Shown here one piece after another: positions 16,920-25,899 of a DNA stretch of 64,000 nucleotides; within the stretch, counting starts at the first letter, position 1, and the number at the start of each line of letters is the position of its first letter. The position numbers and the translations under genes are program-made. Origin of the DNA: Methylobacterium oryzae (lineage in GTDB: Bacteria; Pseudomonadota; Alphaproteobacteria; Rhizobiales; Beijerinckiaceae); contig NZ_CP090349.1 of NCBI RefSeq assembly GCF_021398735.1, forward strand, positions 4,235,001 to 4,299,000, given 5' to 3'. The notes beneath the pieces are model-generated. The model was not told where the DNA came from, searched no databases, and saw only the letters and a list, made by a program, of their open reading frames with translations.

Positions 16920-18150
16920 ACCGGTTCAGCCGCTCGATCAGCGGCGCGACCATCACCCGCTCGTACTGCGGCAGCAATCCGCGCCGCGCGTGGGCCACGT
17001 TGGCCTCGGCCTGCTCGCGGGCGAGGCGGTGCCAGCGCGCCCGGTCGTCCCGGCACGCGGCCCAGGCGCGCTCGATCGACCGGAACACGAGCGGCAGCCG
17101 CTCGGCCGGGTCGGACACGAGGTCGTAGTGGTGGTCGATCAGGCCGCCGAAGGTCTCGAAGCCCAGCTCGGACAGCCGCGCGACGGCGCGCGGCGCGCCC
17201 ACCGTCACGAAGGGCAGGCCCGTCGCCGCCGCCTTGATCGACTTCTCGGTGATCCGCTCGACGCCCGGCTCGAAGAAGTCGGTCTCCGAGATGACGGTCA
17301 GGTCGCACGCCGCGTAGGCCTGCGTGTCGAGGGTCATGACCATGTCGGTGCCCTGATCGGCATCGATCCGCCGCGCCCGGCGCGGGATCCAGCTGCCGAC
17401 ATCGGCGAGCAGCGGCCCGAAGGCCGCCTCGATCTCCGGCGGGGCGTGGAAGACGTCGATGCCGCCCGCCTTCGGGTTGTCCTCGCCGATGCCGTGGAAG
17501 GAGATCAGCCCGTCGCGGTCCAGCCCGCTGAGCTGGAACCAGCGGTAGAGCAGCACCCGGTGCCAGCGCAGGGCCGCGTTCTGGCAGAGGAACCGGGCCG
17601 GGCCGGCGGCGCGGGCGAAGGGCGCGTAGCCGGTGCGGTCGAGGGGGTGCTGTGGGAAGAGCCGCGGACCCTCGGCGTCGTCCAGCCAGAGGGCGACCTG
17701 GAGCGGGAAGAACTCGAAGGTCCAGAACCGCAGGCCCTCGCCGTAGAGCCGCTCGTAGTCGAGCCGCAGCAGCCGGTTCTGCGTGACCAGGATCACCCGC
17801 TCGCGCGGGATCCCGCGTTCTTCGAGGTTCCGGTGCAGCGCTTCGAAGGTCGGCGCGTGCAGGCCCGGCCCCTCGTTCGAGAGGTCGAGGAGCAGCGCGG
17901 CGCGCCCGGCGCGGAGGTTCTCGGCGTCCCCCGGTTCGAGGAGGTCGAGGCGCCCGTTCGCCTCCGGGAAGCCCAGACGCACGAAATCGAGGACCGGCAG
18001 GCAGAGGACGTGGTTCGCCGGGCCGGGTTGGGCGGTCACGGTGACCCGCTTGCCCAGCCAGCCGAGGGCCGCCGGCAGGAAGTGCCCGGCCTCGCCCCGG
18101 GGCACGAGCAGGATCTCGGACGGGACTGGCCCGGATAGGACTTGGCTCAT
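16891..18150 (-). CDS. Uncharacterised 419-residue protein, glycosyltransferase-like C-terminus
   Basis: I do not recognise this family with certainty. There is no signal peptide and no membrane span. Visible landmarks are LLLDLSNEGPGLHAPTFEAL (115 region), RVILVTQNRLLRLDYERLYG, and a late block ISETDFFEPGVERITEKSIKAAATGLPFVTVGAP followed by LSELGFETFGGLIDHHYD. The last resembles the donor-site end of GT10-like and other glycosyltransferases (TEK...A...G.P...G.P), so a role in transferring a sugar to a surface polymer is possible but unproven. It lies downstream of the ABC-transporter operon on the opposite side of an 88-base gap and converges on the MocR gene. Confidence 0.65.
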   Translation of the reverse strand: MSQVLSGPVPSEILLVPRGEAGHFLPAALGWLGKRVTVTAQPGPANHVLCLPVLDFVRLGFPEANGRLDLLEPGDAENLRAGRAALLLDLSNEGPGLHAPTFEALHRNLEERGIPRERVILVTQNRLLRLDYERLYGEGLRFWTFEFFPLQVALWLDDAEGPRLFPQHPLDRTGYAPFARAAGPARFLCQNAALRWHRVLLYRWFQLSGLDRDGLISFHGIGEDNPKAGGIDVFHAPPEIEAAFGPLLADVGSWIPRRARRIDADQGTDMVMTLDTQAYAACDLTVISETDFFEPGVERITEKSIKAAATGLPFVTVGAPRAVARLSELGFETFGGLIDHHYDLVSDPAERLPLVFRSIERAWAACRDDRARWHRLAREQAEANVAHARRGLLPQYERVMVAPLIERLNRFMETGAILH

Positions 18151-18238
18151 CGTGACGCCCGCGCGGCCGGTTCGGACGCGGTCCGCCGCCGCGGGACCGC
18201 GCCGAGCCGGATAAAGCCTCGGCGCGGGGGCGTCGAGG

Positions 18239-19276
18239 TCAGGCCGGGACCGGCTCGGCGGCGCGCACCGGGGTCGGGCCGGCCCGGTAGGCCGCCGAGG
18301 CCTCCTCGGTCCGCCAGCAGGCGACGCGGTGGCCGGGGACGATCTCGGCGACCGGCGGCATCTCCCGGCGGCAGCTTTCCTCGGCCAGGAAGCAGCGCGG
18401 CGCGAACGGGCAGCCCGGCGGGCGGTTGGCGAGGTCGGGCGGGCTGCCGGGGATGGTCTGGAGCCGGGAGCCCTTGGCGAGCGCCCCCTCGGCCCGGCTG
18501 CGCAGCAGGCCGATCGTGTAGGGGTGGTGCGGGTTCAGCACCACCTGATGCGCCGTGCCGGTCTCGACGATCTTGCCCGCGTACATCACGGCGATCCGGT
18601 CGGCGACCTCGACCGCCGCGCCGAGATCGTGGGTGACGATCACGATCGACAGGCCGAGGTCGCGCTGCAGCTCGCGGAGCAGCAGCAGGACCTGGATCTG
18701 CACCGTGGCGTCGAGCGCCGTGGTCGGCTCGTCGGCGAGCAGGACCTGCGGCCGGCAGGCCAGCGCCAGCGCGATCATGGCGCGCTGGCGCATGCCGCCC
18801 GACATCTCGTGCGGGTAGTTGTCGAGCCGCCGCTCCGGGCTCGGGATCCGCACCCGCTCGAACAGGGCGAGCGCCCGCTTCCGCGCCGCGTCCTTGGAGA
18901 TCGTCTCGTGGCGCAGAATCGCCTCGGTGATCTGCCGGCCGACCGTGTAGACCGGGTCGAAGGCGAGCAGCGGCTCCTGGAAGATCATCGAGACGTCGCC
19001 GCCGCGGAAATCGGCGAGCTGGCGCCGGGTCAGCGCCTGCACGTCCTTGCCGGCGGCCCGGATGCCGCCCTCGATCCGGCTGCGCCCCTCCGGGAACAGC
19101 CGCAGGATCGCCCGCAGGGTCACGCTCTTGCCGGAGCCGGATTCGCCGATGAGCGCCAGCGCCTGACCGCGCTCCAGGCTCAGGTCGACGCCGTCGACGA
19201 CCTGCACCTTGCCGAAGGCGACGCGCAGGTTCTCGAGGGCGACCGCGGGTTCTGAACCGGACATCGGGGTGCTCAT
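18239..19276 (-). CDS. Dpp/Opp-type ABC transporter ATP-binding protein (DppD-like)
   Basis: A 345-residue ATPase with Walker A GESGSGKSV, Q-loop FQEPLLAFDPVYTVG, signature MSGGMRQR, Walker B VLLADEPTTALD and switch His in IVTHDLG. The C-terminal oligopeptide-permease extension with its cysteines (PPGCPFAPRCFLAEESC) is present. This is the DppD-like partner; it overlaps the DppF-like gene by 4 bases (ATGA). It is the last gene of the AtzGEH-ABC operon. Confidence 0.92.
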   Translation of the reverse strand: MSTPMSGSEPAVALENLRVAFGKVQVVDGVDLSLERGQALALIGESGSGKSVTLRAILRLFPEGRSRIEGGIRAAGKDVQALTRRQLADFRGGDVSMIFQEPLLAFDPVYTVGRQITEAILRHETISKDAARKRALALFERVRIPSPERRLDNYPHEMSGGMRQRAMIALALACRPQVLLADEPTTALDATVQIQVLLLLRELQRDLGLSIVIVTHDLGAAVEVADRIAVMYAGKIVETGTAHQVVLNPHHPYTIGLLRSRAEGALAKGSRLQTIPGSPPDLANRPPGCPFAPRCFLAEESCRREMPPVAEIVPGHRVACWRTEEASAAYRAGPTPVRAAEPVPA

Positions 19277-20328
19277 GCTGCCAGCGCGCCCGCGGGCGCC
19301 GCGGAATGGCCGGAACCCGGCTGGCGGGCGAGGCAGGCGACGCGGTGCAGCGGCCGGATCGTGTCGAGGGGCGGCTTCGTCCGGCCGCAGACGTCCTCCG
19401 CCAGGGCGCAGCGCGGGTGGAAGCGGCAGCCCGGGGGCGGGTCGATCGGGTTCGGCGGGTCGCCCGCGAGTAGCGCCGCCTGGGTGCGGTTGTCGGGATC
19501 GAGCGACGGCATCGAGGCGAGCAGCGCCTCGGTGTAGGGGTGCGCCGGCGCGTCGAGCACCGTGTCGGACGGGCCGATCTCGGAGACCCGGCCGAGATAC
19601 ATCACCATCACCCGGTCGGAGATGAAGCGCACGACGTTCAGGTCGTGGCTGATGAAGATGTAGGTCAGGCCGAACTCGGCCTTGAGGTCGAGGAGAAGGT
19701 TCAGGACCTGCGCCTCGACCGACTTGTCGAGCGCCGAGACCGCCTCGTCGAGGAGCACCAGCCGCGGCTCCAGGGCGAGCGAGCGGGCGATGTTCACCCG
19801 CTGGCGCTGGCCGCCGGAGATCTCGTGCGGGTAGCGGCCGGCGAAGCGCTTCGGCTCCAGCCCGACCCGGGCGAGCAGCCCGCGGGCGCGCTCCACCGCC
19901 TCGCGGGCGGGCACGCCGTTGACCTTCGGGCCGAAGGCGATCGACTGCTCGACGGTCATGCGCGGGTTGAGGGACGCGTAGCTGTCCTGGAACACCATCT
20001 GGGCCTGGCGGCGGTAGGACCGCCAGGGCATGGCGCGCTCGCCGACCGGCTGGCCGTCGTACAGCATCGTGCCGGAATCGCGCTCGATCAGGCCCATGAG
20101 CAGCTTGGCGGTCGTCGACTTCCCGCAGCCGGATTCGCCGACGATGCCGAGCGTCTCGCCCTTCAGGACATCGAAGTCGACGCCGTCGACCGCGCGGACG
20201 ACCTGCTTCTTGCCCCCGGCCTTGCGGACCGGGAAGTGCTTGACGAGGCCCGAGACCGACAGGAGCGGCTGAGCGGGTCCGCCGCGGTCGCGGGCGAACG
20301 GGTCGGGGGCGTCCGGGATGACGCTCAC
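19273..20328 (-). CDS. Dpp/Opp-type ABC transporter ATP-binding protein (DppF-like)
   Basis: A 351-residue ATPase started at a GTG that overlaps the permease stop (GTGA). It shows Walker A GESGCGKST, the DppF-typical FQDSYASLNPRMTVEQS, signature ISGGQRQRVNIAR, Walker B LVLLDEAVSALD and FISHDLNVVRF, plus the C-terminal PPGCRFHPRCALAEDVCG cysteine motif. It pairs with the DppD-like ATPase to energise the permease. An upstream in-frame extension to 20472 lies in the permease gene and is not used. Confidence 0.92.
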   Translation of the reverse strand: MSVIPDAPDPFARDRGGPAQPLLSVSGLVKHFPVRKAGGKKQVVRAVDGVDFDVLKGETLGIVGESGCGKSTTAKLLMGLIERDSGTMLYDGQPVGERAMPWRSYRRQAQMVFQDSYASLNPRMTVEQSIAFGPKVNGVPAREAVERARGLLARVGLEPKRFAGRYPHEISGGQRQRVNIARSLALEPRLVLLDEAVSALDKSVEAQVLNLLLDLKAEFGLTYIFISHDLNVVRFISDRVMVMYLGRVSEIGPSDTVLDAPAHPYTEALLASMPSLDPDNRTQAALLAGDPPNPIDPPPGCRFHPRCALAEDVCGRTKPPLDTIRPLHRVACLARQPGSGHSAAPAGALAA

Positions 20329-21260
20329 TGGCGAATCTCCATGGCGGACCGGAGCCCGTCCGAGAACAGGTTGAAGGCGATCGAGACGATGAAGATGCAG
20401 ACGCCCGGGAGGGCGGCCACGACCGGATTGACGTAGATCGCGGTGCGCAGGGTGTTGAGCATCAGGCCCCATTCGGGCTCGGGCGGGCGCACGCCGAGGC
20501 CGAGGAACGAGAGGCCGGAGGCCAGGATCATCGAGACCGAGATCAGGCTGGTCGCGTAGACGAAGATCGGCCCGACGACGTTGCCGAGCACCTGCACGCG
20601 CATGATCGTCAGGGCCGAGGCGCCCGACAGCTTGGCGGCGTCGATGTAGTCGCGCTTGCGGATGCCCGTGGTGACGCTCTCGGCGACGCGCGCGATCTGG
20701 GGCACGAACACGCAGGTCAGCGACACGATCGAGTTGAAGATGCCGGCGCCGAGCGCCCCGGACAGCGCGATCGCCAGCAGCACCGACGGGAAGGCGAAGA
20801 ACACGTCGATGGTGCGCATCAGGATCGTGTTGGTCCAGCCGCCGACGTAGCCGGCGAGGATCCCGATCGCGGAGCCGATCACGAAGGCGATCAGCACCGG
20901 CGTGACGCCGATGAACAGCGACAGCCGCGAGCCCAGCATCAGCCGGCTGATCATGTCGCGGCCGAGCTCGTCGGATCCGAGCCAGTAGGTGGCGTCGCCG
21001 ACGTGCCTGAGGCGGCGCAGCATGGAGCCCTTGTAGGGGTCCATCGGGGTGATCCAGGGCGAGAGGATCGCGATCAGCACGACGATCAGGATCACGGCGC
21101 CCGCGCCCATGGCGACGGGGTCGCGCACGAGCCGGTGGCCGACATGGCCCCAGAAGCCCCGCGACGGGGCGAAGGCGGCCTCGGGCCCGTGGGTCACGTC
21201 CTCGGCGGCGAGGACGCCGCCGTCGAGGGCCACGGAGGCCGCGGTGACGGGAACGGTCAT
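20325..21260 (-). CDS. Dpp/Opp-type ABC transporter permease (DppC-like)
   Basis: A 311-residue inner-membrane permease with about six membrane segments. It has the DppC-type N-terminal tail, the HYWLGSDELGRDMISRLMLGSRLSLFIG-like block (YWLGSDELGRD), and the EAA loop DYIDAAKLSGASALTIMRVQVLGN that contacts the ATPases. The start at MTVPVTAASVALDGG follows a short gap after the DppB-like gene. It forms the channel with DppB. Confidence 0.92.
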   Translation of the reverse strand: MTVPVTAASVALDGGVLAAEDVTHGPEAAFAPSRGFWGHVGHRLVRDPVAMGAGAVILIVVLIAILSPWITPMDPYKGSMLRRLRHVGDATYWLGSDELGRDMISRLMLGSRLSLFIGVTPVLIAFVIGSAIGILAGYVGGWTNTILMRTIDVFFAFPSVLLAIALSGALGAGIFNSIVSLTCVFVPQIARVAESVTTGIRKRDYIDAAKLSGASALTIMRVQVLGNVVGPIFVYATSLISVSMILASGLSFLGLGVRPPEPEWGLMLNTLRTAIYVNPVVAALPGVCIFIVSIAFNLFSDGLRSAMEIRQ

Positions 21261-21274
21261 CGTCGGGCTCCGGC

Positions 21275-22228
21275 TCAAGCGCGCTCGATGCGCGGGTCGA
21301 GGGCGGTCTGCATCACGTCCACCAGCAGGTTGAGGAGCACGAAGAACATCGCCAGCACGAGGATCGAGCCCTGGAGCAGGGGCAGGTCGCGCTGGAAGAT
21401 CGCGGCGTTGAGAAGGAAGCCGGTGCCCGGCCACGCGAACACGGTCTCGACCAGGATCGAGCCGCCGAGCAGGTAGCCGAGCTGCAGGCCCATGATGGCG
21501 AGCGCGGTCGGGGCGGCGTTGCGCACGACGTGGCGGAACACGCCGCGCTCGTCCATGCCCTTGGCGCGCAGGGCCTCGACGAAGTCCTGGGACAGGATGT
21601 CGGCCACCAGCGCCCGGACCGTGCGGGCGATGATGCCCATCGGGATCACCGACATCGTGATCGCCGGCAGGATCAGGTAGCGCAGGTGCTCGAAGTCGGG
21701 CCGCCAGTTTCCGGAGCCGTCGGGCCCGGCCCCGGTGGGCGGCAGCCAGCCGAGATTGGCCGAGAACACGATCACCAGGACCATGCCGAGCCAGTAGTGC
21801 GGCACGCTCACGCCGAAGACCGACACGGCCGAGGCGGCCCGGTCGGCCAGCGAGTTGCGGTGATAGCCCGCCACGAAGCCGAACAGGGTGCCGAAGGTGA
21901 AGCCGATCACGGTCGCCACCGAGGCGAGGATCAGGGAGTTCACCACGGCGCGGCTGACCTCGCCGAGCACCGGGCGGCCGGTGGCGATGGAGGTGCCGAG
22001 ATCGCCGTGCAGCACGTGCCAGAGCCAGATCAGGTACTGGACCGGCAGCGGCTTATCGAAGCCGTAGGCCGACCGCATCTCGTCGATGGTGGCCTGGGTG
22101 GCGTCGGCGGGCAGGACCGCGCTCAGGGGATCGCCCGGCGCGAGGTGGACGAGGAGGAAGCAGACGACGCTGACCCCGAACGCCACGGGCGTCACGTAGA
22201 CCAGTCGTTTGAGGATGTAGAGCAGCAT
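21275..22228 (-). CDS. Dpp/Opp-type ABC transporter permease (DppB-like)
   Basis: A 317-residue permease starting MLLYILKRLVYVTPVAFGVSVV, the usual DppB opening, with LVHLAPGDPLSAVLP, PVQYLIWLWHVLHGDLGTSI and the EAA loop DFVEALRAKGMDERGVFRHVVRNAAPTALAIMG. It comprises about six membrane spans. It is separated from the substrate-binding protein gene by about 160 bases holding a hairpin repeat, so expression of the permease part may be set separately. Confidence 0.92.
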   Translation of the reverse strand: MLLYILKRLVYVTPVAFGVSVVCFLLVHLAPGDPLSAVLPADATQATIDEMRSAYGFDKPLPVQYLIWLWHVLHGDLGTSIATGRPVLGEVSRAVVNSLILASVATVIGFTFGTLFGFVAGYHRNSLADRAASAVSVFGVSVPHYWLGMVLVIVFSANLGWLPPTGAGPDGSGNWRPDFEHLRYLILPAITMSVIPMGIIARTVRALVADILSQDFVEALRAKGMDERGVFRHVVRNAAPTALAIMGLQLGYLLGGSILVETVFAWPGTGFLLNAAIFQRDLPLLQGSILVLAMFFVLLNLLVDVMQTALDPRIERA

Positions 22229-22260
22229 TCAAGGGCCTGTTGTCTACTCAGCCGAGACTA

Positions 22261-22372
22261 TTCCCCTCCCCCTTGTGGGGAGGGGTCAGGGGTGGGGGTG
22301 GTTCAGGAGGCACCGCAACGCCCTATCCTGCACCACCCCCACCTCCGGCTCCTCCCCACGAGGGGGAGGAGA
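22261..22372. repeat. REP-like inverted repeat inside the ABC operon
   Basis: Two C/G-rich arms (22261-22301 and 22331-22372) are inverted copies of each other with some mismatches, and each arm is itself a hairpin (CCCCTCCCC...GGGGAGGGG on the left, CTCCTCCCC...GGGGGAGGAG on the right). This looks like the dispersed CCTCCCC-type intergenic repeats found in many alphaproteobacteria. It sits between the substrate-binding gene and the permease genes on the same transcript. Confidence 0.75.
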
Positions 22373-22388
22373 GAGGCGCCCCGTTACG

Positions 22389-24011
22389 CTACCGCCCCGC
22401 GGTCGCCATCGTAATCTTCGAGAAGTCCTGGAACCAGTTCTGCGCCTGGACGAAGCCCTTCACCTTGGGGCTCATCGCGCGCGGATTGACGTCGTGCGTG
22501 ATCATGATGAACAGCGCGTCGTCGACGTACTTCTCGTGGACCTTCTCCAGGACCTTCGTCTGCTCGGCCTTGTCGAAGGTGTTGCGGACCTGATCGAACA
22601 GCTTGTCCATCGCCGGATCGCAGTAATAGCCCCAGTTCGTGCCGTTCGGCGGGGCGAAGTTGCACTGCAGGTGGCGGATGAAGCCGGTGAAGGGGTCCTG
22701 GATGAAGTACGAGTAGTTGATCGCCGAGACGCCGCGGGAGATGTCGGCCTTGGCCCCGGCCCGCCAGATGTTGATCAGCGTGTTCCACTCCACGACCTCG
22801 TAATCGACCTGGATGCCCACGTCGGCGAGGTTCTGCTGGACGAACTCGTTCATCGGCAGCGGCTGCATCTGGCCTGAGCCCGAGGCCGAGATCGCGACCT
22901 TGAGCTTCAGTGGCTTGGCCGCGCTGTAACCCGCCTCGGCCAGCAGCTTCTTGGCGGCCTCCGGGTCGTACTTGATGTCGAAGGTCGGGTGGCCGAACCA
23001 CTGGTGACCGGGCGGCATGAAGCCCTTGGCGGGGATCGCGAGGCCGCCGAGCAGCTCCTTCAGACCCTCGCGGTCGATGGCGAGGTTCGCGGCCTTGCGC
23101 ACGCGGATGTCGTTCCAGGGCGAGCCCTCGACCCGCGACAGGTGCCACGTCCAGTTATGCGGGTAGGCGTTGGTGACGATGGTGAAGCCGGCGCTCTTCA
23201 GCGAGGCCACGGAATCCGGCGCGGGCGCCTCGATCCAGTCGACCTGTCCGGAGCGGAGGGCGGCGGTCCGGGCGTTGGCCTCCGGCAGCGGGATCAGCAC
23301 GAGCTTGTCGAGCTTCGGCACGCGGTCCTTGTCCCAGTACTCCTTGAACGGGACCATCTCGGCGCGCTCGCGCGGGGCGAACAGGGTCAGCTTCCACGGG
23401 CCGGTGCCCGAGGGCTGCTTGGCGAAGGCGTCCCAGGACTTGCCGAGCTTCTCCCACTGGGCCGGCGACGACATCATGATCCAGGCGATCTGGTAGGGCA
23501 GCGTCGCGTCGGGGGCCTTGGTGGTGATCTCGACGGTCAGCGGGTCGACCGCCCGGTAGCTCGCGACCGCCGGGATGCGGGTCTTGCCCTGCGCGGACTG
23601 GCGCGGGTCGTATTGCGGCGCGTCGGCCTTCAGGAGCTTGTCGAGGTTCCAGACTACCGCGTCGGCGGTGAAGTCCGAGCCGTCGTGGAATTTCACGCCC
23701 GGCCGGAGCTTGAAGGTCCACTTGGTCTTGTCGGTGGCGTCGACGCCCCAGCTGGTCGCGAGTCCCGGCACGAGGTCGGAGGCCAGCTCGGCGCTCGACA
23801 GGTCCCAGTTGATGAGGCCGTCATAGACCGTGTAGCCCATGAACCGCATGCCCTCGCCGCCGTTGTCGGTCTGGCCGGTGGTCAGCGGGATGTCGGAGGC
23901 GGTCATGCCGATCCGCAGCGTCCCCTGCGCGAGGGCAGCGGTGCTCGCGGAGAGCGCCAGGGCACCGGCCAGCGCGCCACGGGCGCCGAGTTTTCTCAGA
24001 CGGGACAGCAT
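22389..24011 (-). CDS. Periplasmic ABC substrate-binding protein, family 5 (DppA/OppA type)
   Basis: A 540-residue protein with a signal peptide (LGARGALAGALALSASTAALAQ). The SBP_bac_5 fold is shown by WTFKLRPGVKFHDGSDFTADAVVWNLDKLL, GTGPWKLTLFAPRERAEMVPFKEYWD and NDIRVRKAANLAIDREGLKELLGG. Such proteins bind peptides, but relatives bind nickel, opines, heme and other compounds. Linkage to AtzG/E/H-like genes suggests an amide- or ureide-type ligand. The start is MLSRLRKLGARG; the open frame continues upstream to 24509 through the AtzH-like region and is rejected there. Confidence 0.92.
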   Translation of the reverse strand: MLSRLRKLGARGALAGALALSASTAALAQGTLRIGMTASDIPLTTGQTDNGGEGMRFMGYTVYDGLINWDLSSAELASDLVPGLATSWGVDATDKTKWTFKLRPGVKFHDGSDFTADAVVWNLDKLLKADAPQYDPRQSAQGKTRIPAVASYRAVDPLTVEITTKAPDATLPYQIAWIMMSSPAQWEKLGKSWDAFAKQPSGTGPWKLTLFAPRERAEMVPFKEYWDKDRVPKLDKLVLIPLPEANARTAALRSGQVDWIEAPAPDSVASLKSAGFTIVTNAYPHNWTWHLSRVEGSPWNDIRVRKAANLAIDREGLKELLGGLAIPAKGFMPPGHQWFGHPTFDIKYDPEAAKKLLAEAGYSAAKPLKLKVAISASGSGQMQPLPMNEFVQQNLADVGIQVDYEVVEWNTLINIWRAGAKADISRGVSAINYSYFIQDPFTGFIRHLQCNFAPPNGTNWGYYCDPAMDKLFDQVRNTFDKAEQTKVLEKVHEKYVDDALFIMITHDVNPRAMSPKVKGFVQAQNWFQDFSKITMATAGR

Positions 24012-24118
24012 CTTGGGTCGGGTACTCGCGTTGGTCCGCGCCAGACGGCGCGGAATACGCTCGACCGTATGCAAGCCCGCGGCCACACGCCCCCGCCGGG
24101 GCGCGGGCCGCTCCGCGG

Positions 24119-24502
24119 CTAGTCCGCGTCGATCAGGCTCACGTGGGCTGCGACCACCCGCCAGCCCTCCGGGAAGCGCGCCCAGGTCTGGCTCTGGCGA
24201 CCGATCTTCCCCGGTGCGCTGGCGCGGGTGAACAGCGTCATCGCGGTGGCGAAGTCGCGCCCGTAGGTGGTGATCTGCGTCCGCGCCAGGGTCCGCTCCA
24301 GGCCCACCGGGGAGCGGGCCCGGCGGAAGGCGCGGATCGCGTCCATGCCGTAGAGGTTCTCGCCGATCCCGTAGCGGATGGTCAGCGGATCGTCCCGGAA
24401 CAGCGCCTCCAGGGTCGGGACGTCGTTGGTGGTGAGCGCCGTCTCGTAGGCCCGGAACGCGGCCGCGACCTCGGCCTTCACGGCGGGATCGTCGATGATC
24501 AT
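24119..24502 (-). CDS. AtzH/HpxZ-like protein (NTF2-like fold)
   Basis: A 127-residue protein with DDPAVKAEVAAAFRAYETALTTNDVPTLEALFRDDPLTIRYGIGENLYGMDAIRAFRRAR and a C-terminal TWARFPEGWRVVAAHVSLID, the pattern of the NTF2-like AtzH/HpxZ group. HpxZ genes lie in oxalurate clusters of enterobacteria and AtzH in the cyanuric acid operon beside AtzE and AtzG, as here. The start overlaps the AtzE-like stop (ATGA). Its biochemical role in these systems is not well settled to my knowledge. Confidence 0.82.
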   Translation of the reverse strand: MIIDDPAVKAEVAAAFRAYETALTTNDVPTLEALFRDDPLTIRYGIGENLYGMDAIRAFRRARSPVGLERTLARTQITTYGRDFATAMTLFTRASAPGKIGRQSQTWARFPEGWRVVAAHVSLIDAD

Positions 24503-25899
24503 CGGGCAAGCTCCGCGATGGGCGCCGTGCTGACGCCGGTCCGTTCGAGATAGCGCGCCGCGCGCAGGACGAGATCCTCGCGCCAGGGTGCGGCGATGAT
24601 CTGGACGCCGAGCGGCAGACCGGCGTCGAGCCGGACCGGCGCCGCCACGACCGGGAGGCCGATGAAGCTGACCGGCTGCGTGAACACGCCGATATTGGCG
24701 CGCACCGGCAGCGTCACGCCGTCGAGGACGAAGTGGGTCTGGCCGCCCCTCGGCGCGCGGCAGGGCGTGGCCGGGGCCAGGATCACGTCGACGGTCTCGA
24801 ACAGCTTCAGCACCCGCGCCCGGTACCAGCGGCGGAACCGCTGCGCCCGCTCCACGTGGGGCGCCGGGATCATTGCCCCGGCGATCAGCCGGTCGCGCAC
24901 CGCCGGGTCGAAATCCTGCGGCCGGGTGCGGAGACGGTCGAGGTGGAGCGTGGCGCCCTCCGCGGCGGTGATCAGGTAGGCGGCCGCGCGGGCGCGGTGC
25001 GCCTCCGGCAGCTCGACGGTGCGCCGCGCGCCGAGCGCCTCGGCGGCGCGCGCCACCGCCGCGAAGGCTTCCGGATCGCCGTTGCGGGCGAAATGGCCGC
25101 CGGCCACCGCGACGCGCAGGCCGTCGATCCCCGCCTCGAGCCGCGGCAGGACCGGCTCCGCCGGGCGGAGCGTCGCCACCGGATCGTCCGGATCGGGGCC
25201 CTGCATGGCGTCGTAGGCGAGCGCGAGATCGGTCACGCTCCGGGCCATCGGGCCGAGATGGTCGAGGCTGCCCACGAAGGGGAAGCTCCCCGCGCGGGTC
25301 AGCCGGCCGTAGGTCGGCTTGAGACCGTAGCAGCCGCAGAACGCGGCGGGGACGCGGATCGAGCCGTTCGTGTCCGAGCCCAGCGTGAGCGGCACCATCC
25401 CGGCGGCGATGGCCGCGCCCGAGCCGCCCGACGAGCCGCCGGTCATGTGATCCAGGGCGTGCGGGTTGTGGGCGTCGCCGTCGTGGATGTTCTCGCCGGT
25501 GAAGTCGTAGGCGTACTCACCCATGTTGAGGGCGCCGACGAGGATCGCCCCCGCGGCCTCCAGGCGCCGGACCAGGGCGCCGTCCCGCTCGGCCGGCGGC
25601 CGCTCCCGGTTGATCTTCGATCCGGCGCGGGTCGGCAGGCCGTCGATGTCGATCAGGTTCTTCACCGCGAACGGCACGCCGGCCAGCGGGCCCGGCAACG
25701 CCCCCTCGCGGCGCGCCGCGTCCTGCGCGTCGGCCCGGGCCAGGGCGCGGGCGGACAGCACGTCGGTGAAGGCGCCGACCCGGTCGTCGAGGCGCCCGAT
25801 CCGGTCGAGCGCCGCCGTGACGGCCTGCCGCGCGGTGGTCCGGCCATCGGCGATCGCTGCGGCGATCGCCGTTGCCGTCGAGGGATCGCTCGCGCTCAC
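24499..25899 (-). CDS. AtzE-like amidase-signature hydrolase
   Basis: A 466-residue amidase-signature enzyme. The Ser-cisSer-Lys triad is visible: K80 in PFAVKNLID, the cis-Ser in TGGSSGGS (156-157) and the nucleophile S180 in LGSDTNGSIRVPA. Family resemblance and its neighbours suggest AtzE (1-carboxybiuret hydrolase) or HpxY-like oxalurate amidohydrolase; glutamyl-tRNA amidotransferase GatA is less likely because GatC/GatB are absent and AtzG/AtzH genes flank it. The GTG start overlaps the AtzG-like stop (GTGA), and the stop overlaps the AtzH-like start. Confidence 0.86.
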   Translation of the reverse strand: MSASDPSTATAIAAAIADGRTTARQAVTAALDRIGRLDDRVGAFTDVLSARALARADAQDAARREGALPGPLAGVPFAVKNLIDIDGLPTRAGSKINRERPPAERDGALVRRLEAAGAILVGALNMGEYAYDFTGENIHDGDAHNPHALDHMTGGSSGGSGAAIAAGMVPLTLGSDTNGSIRVPAAFCGCYGLKPTYGRLTRAGSFPFVGSLDHLGPMARSVTDLALAYDAMQGPDPDDPVATLRPAEPVLPRLEAGIDGLRVAVAGGHFARNGDPEAFAAVARAAEALGARRTVELPEAHRARAAAYLITAAEGATLHLDRLRTRPQDFDPAVRDRLIAGAMIPAPHVERAQRFRRWYRARVLKLFETVDVILAPATPCRAPRGGQTHFVLDGVTLPVRANIGVFTQPVSFIGLPVVAAPVRLDAGLPLGVQIIAAPWREDLVLRAARYLERTGVSTAPIAELAR

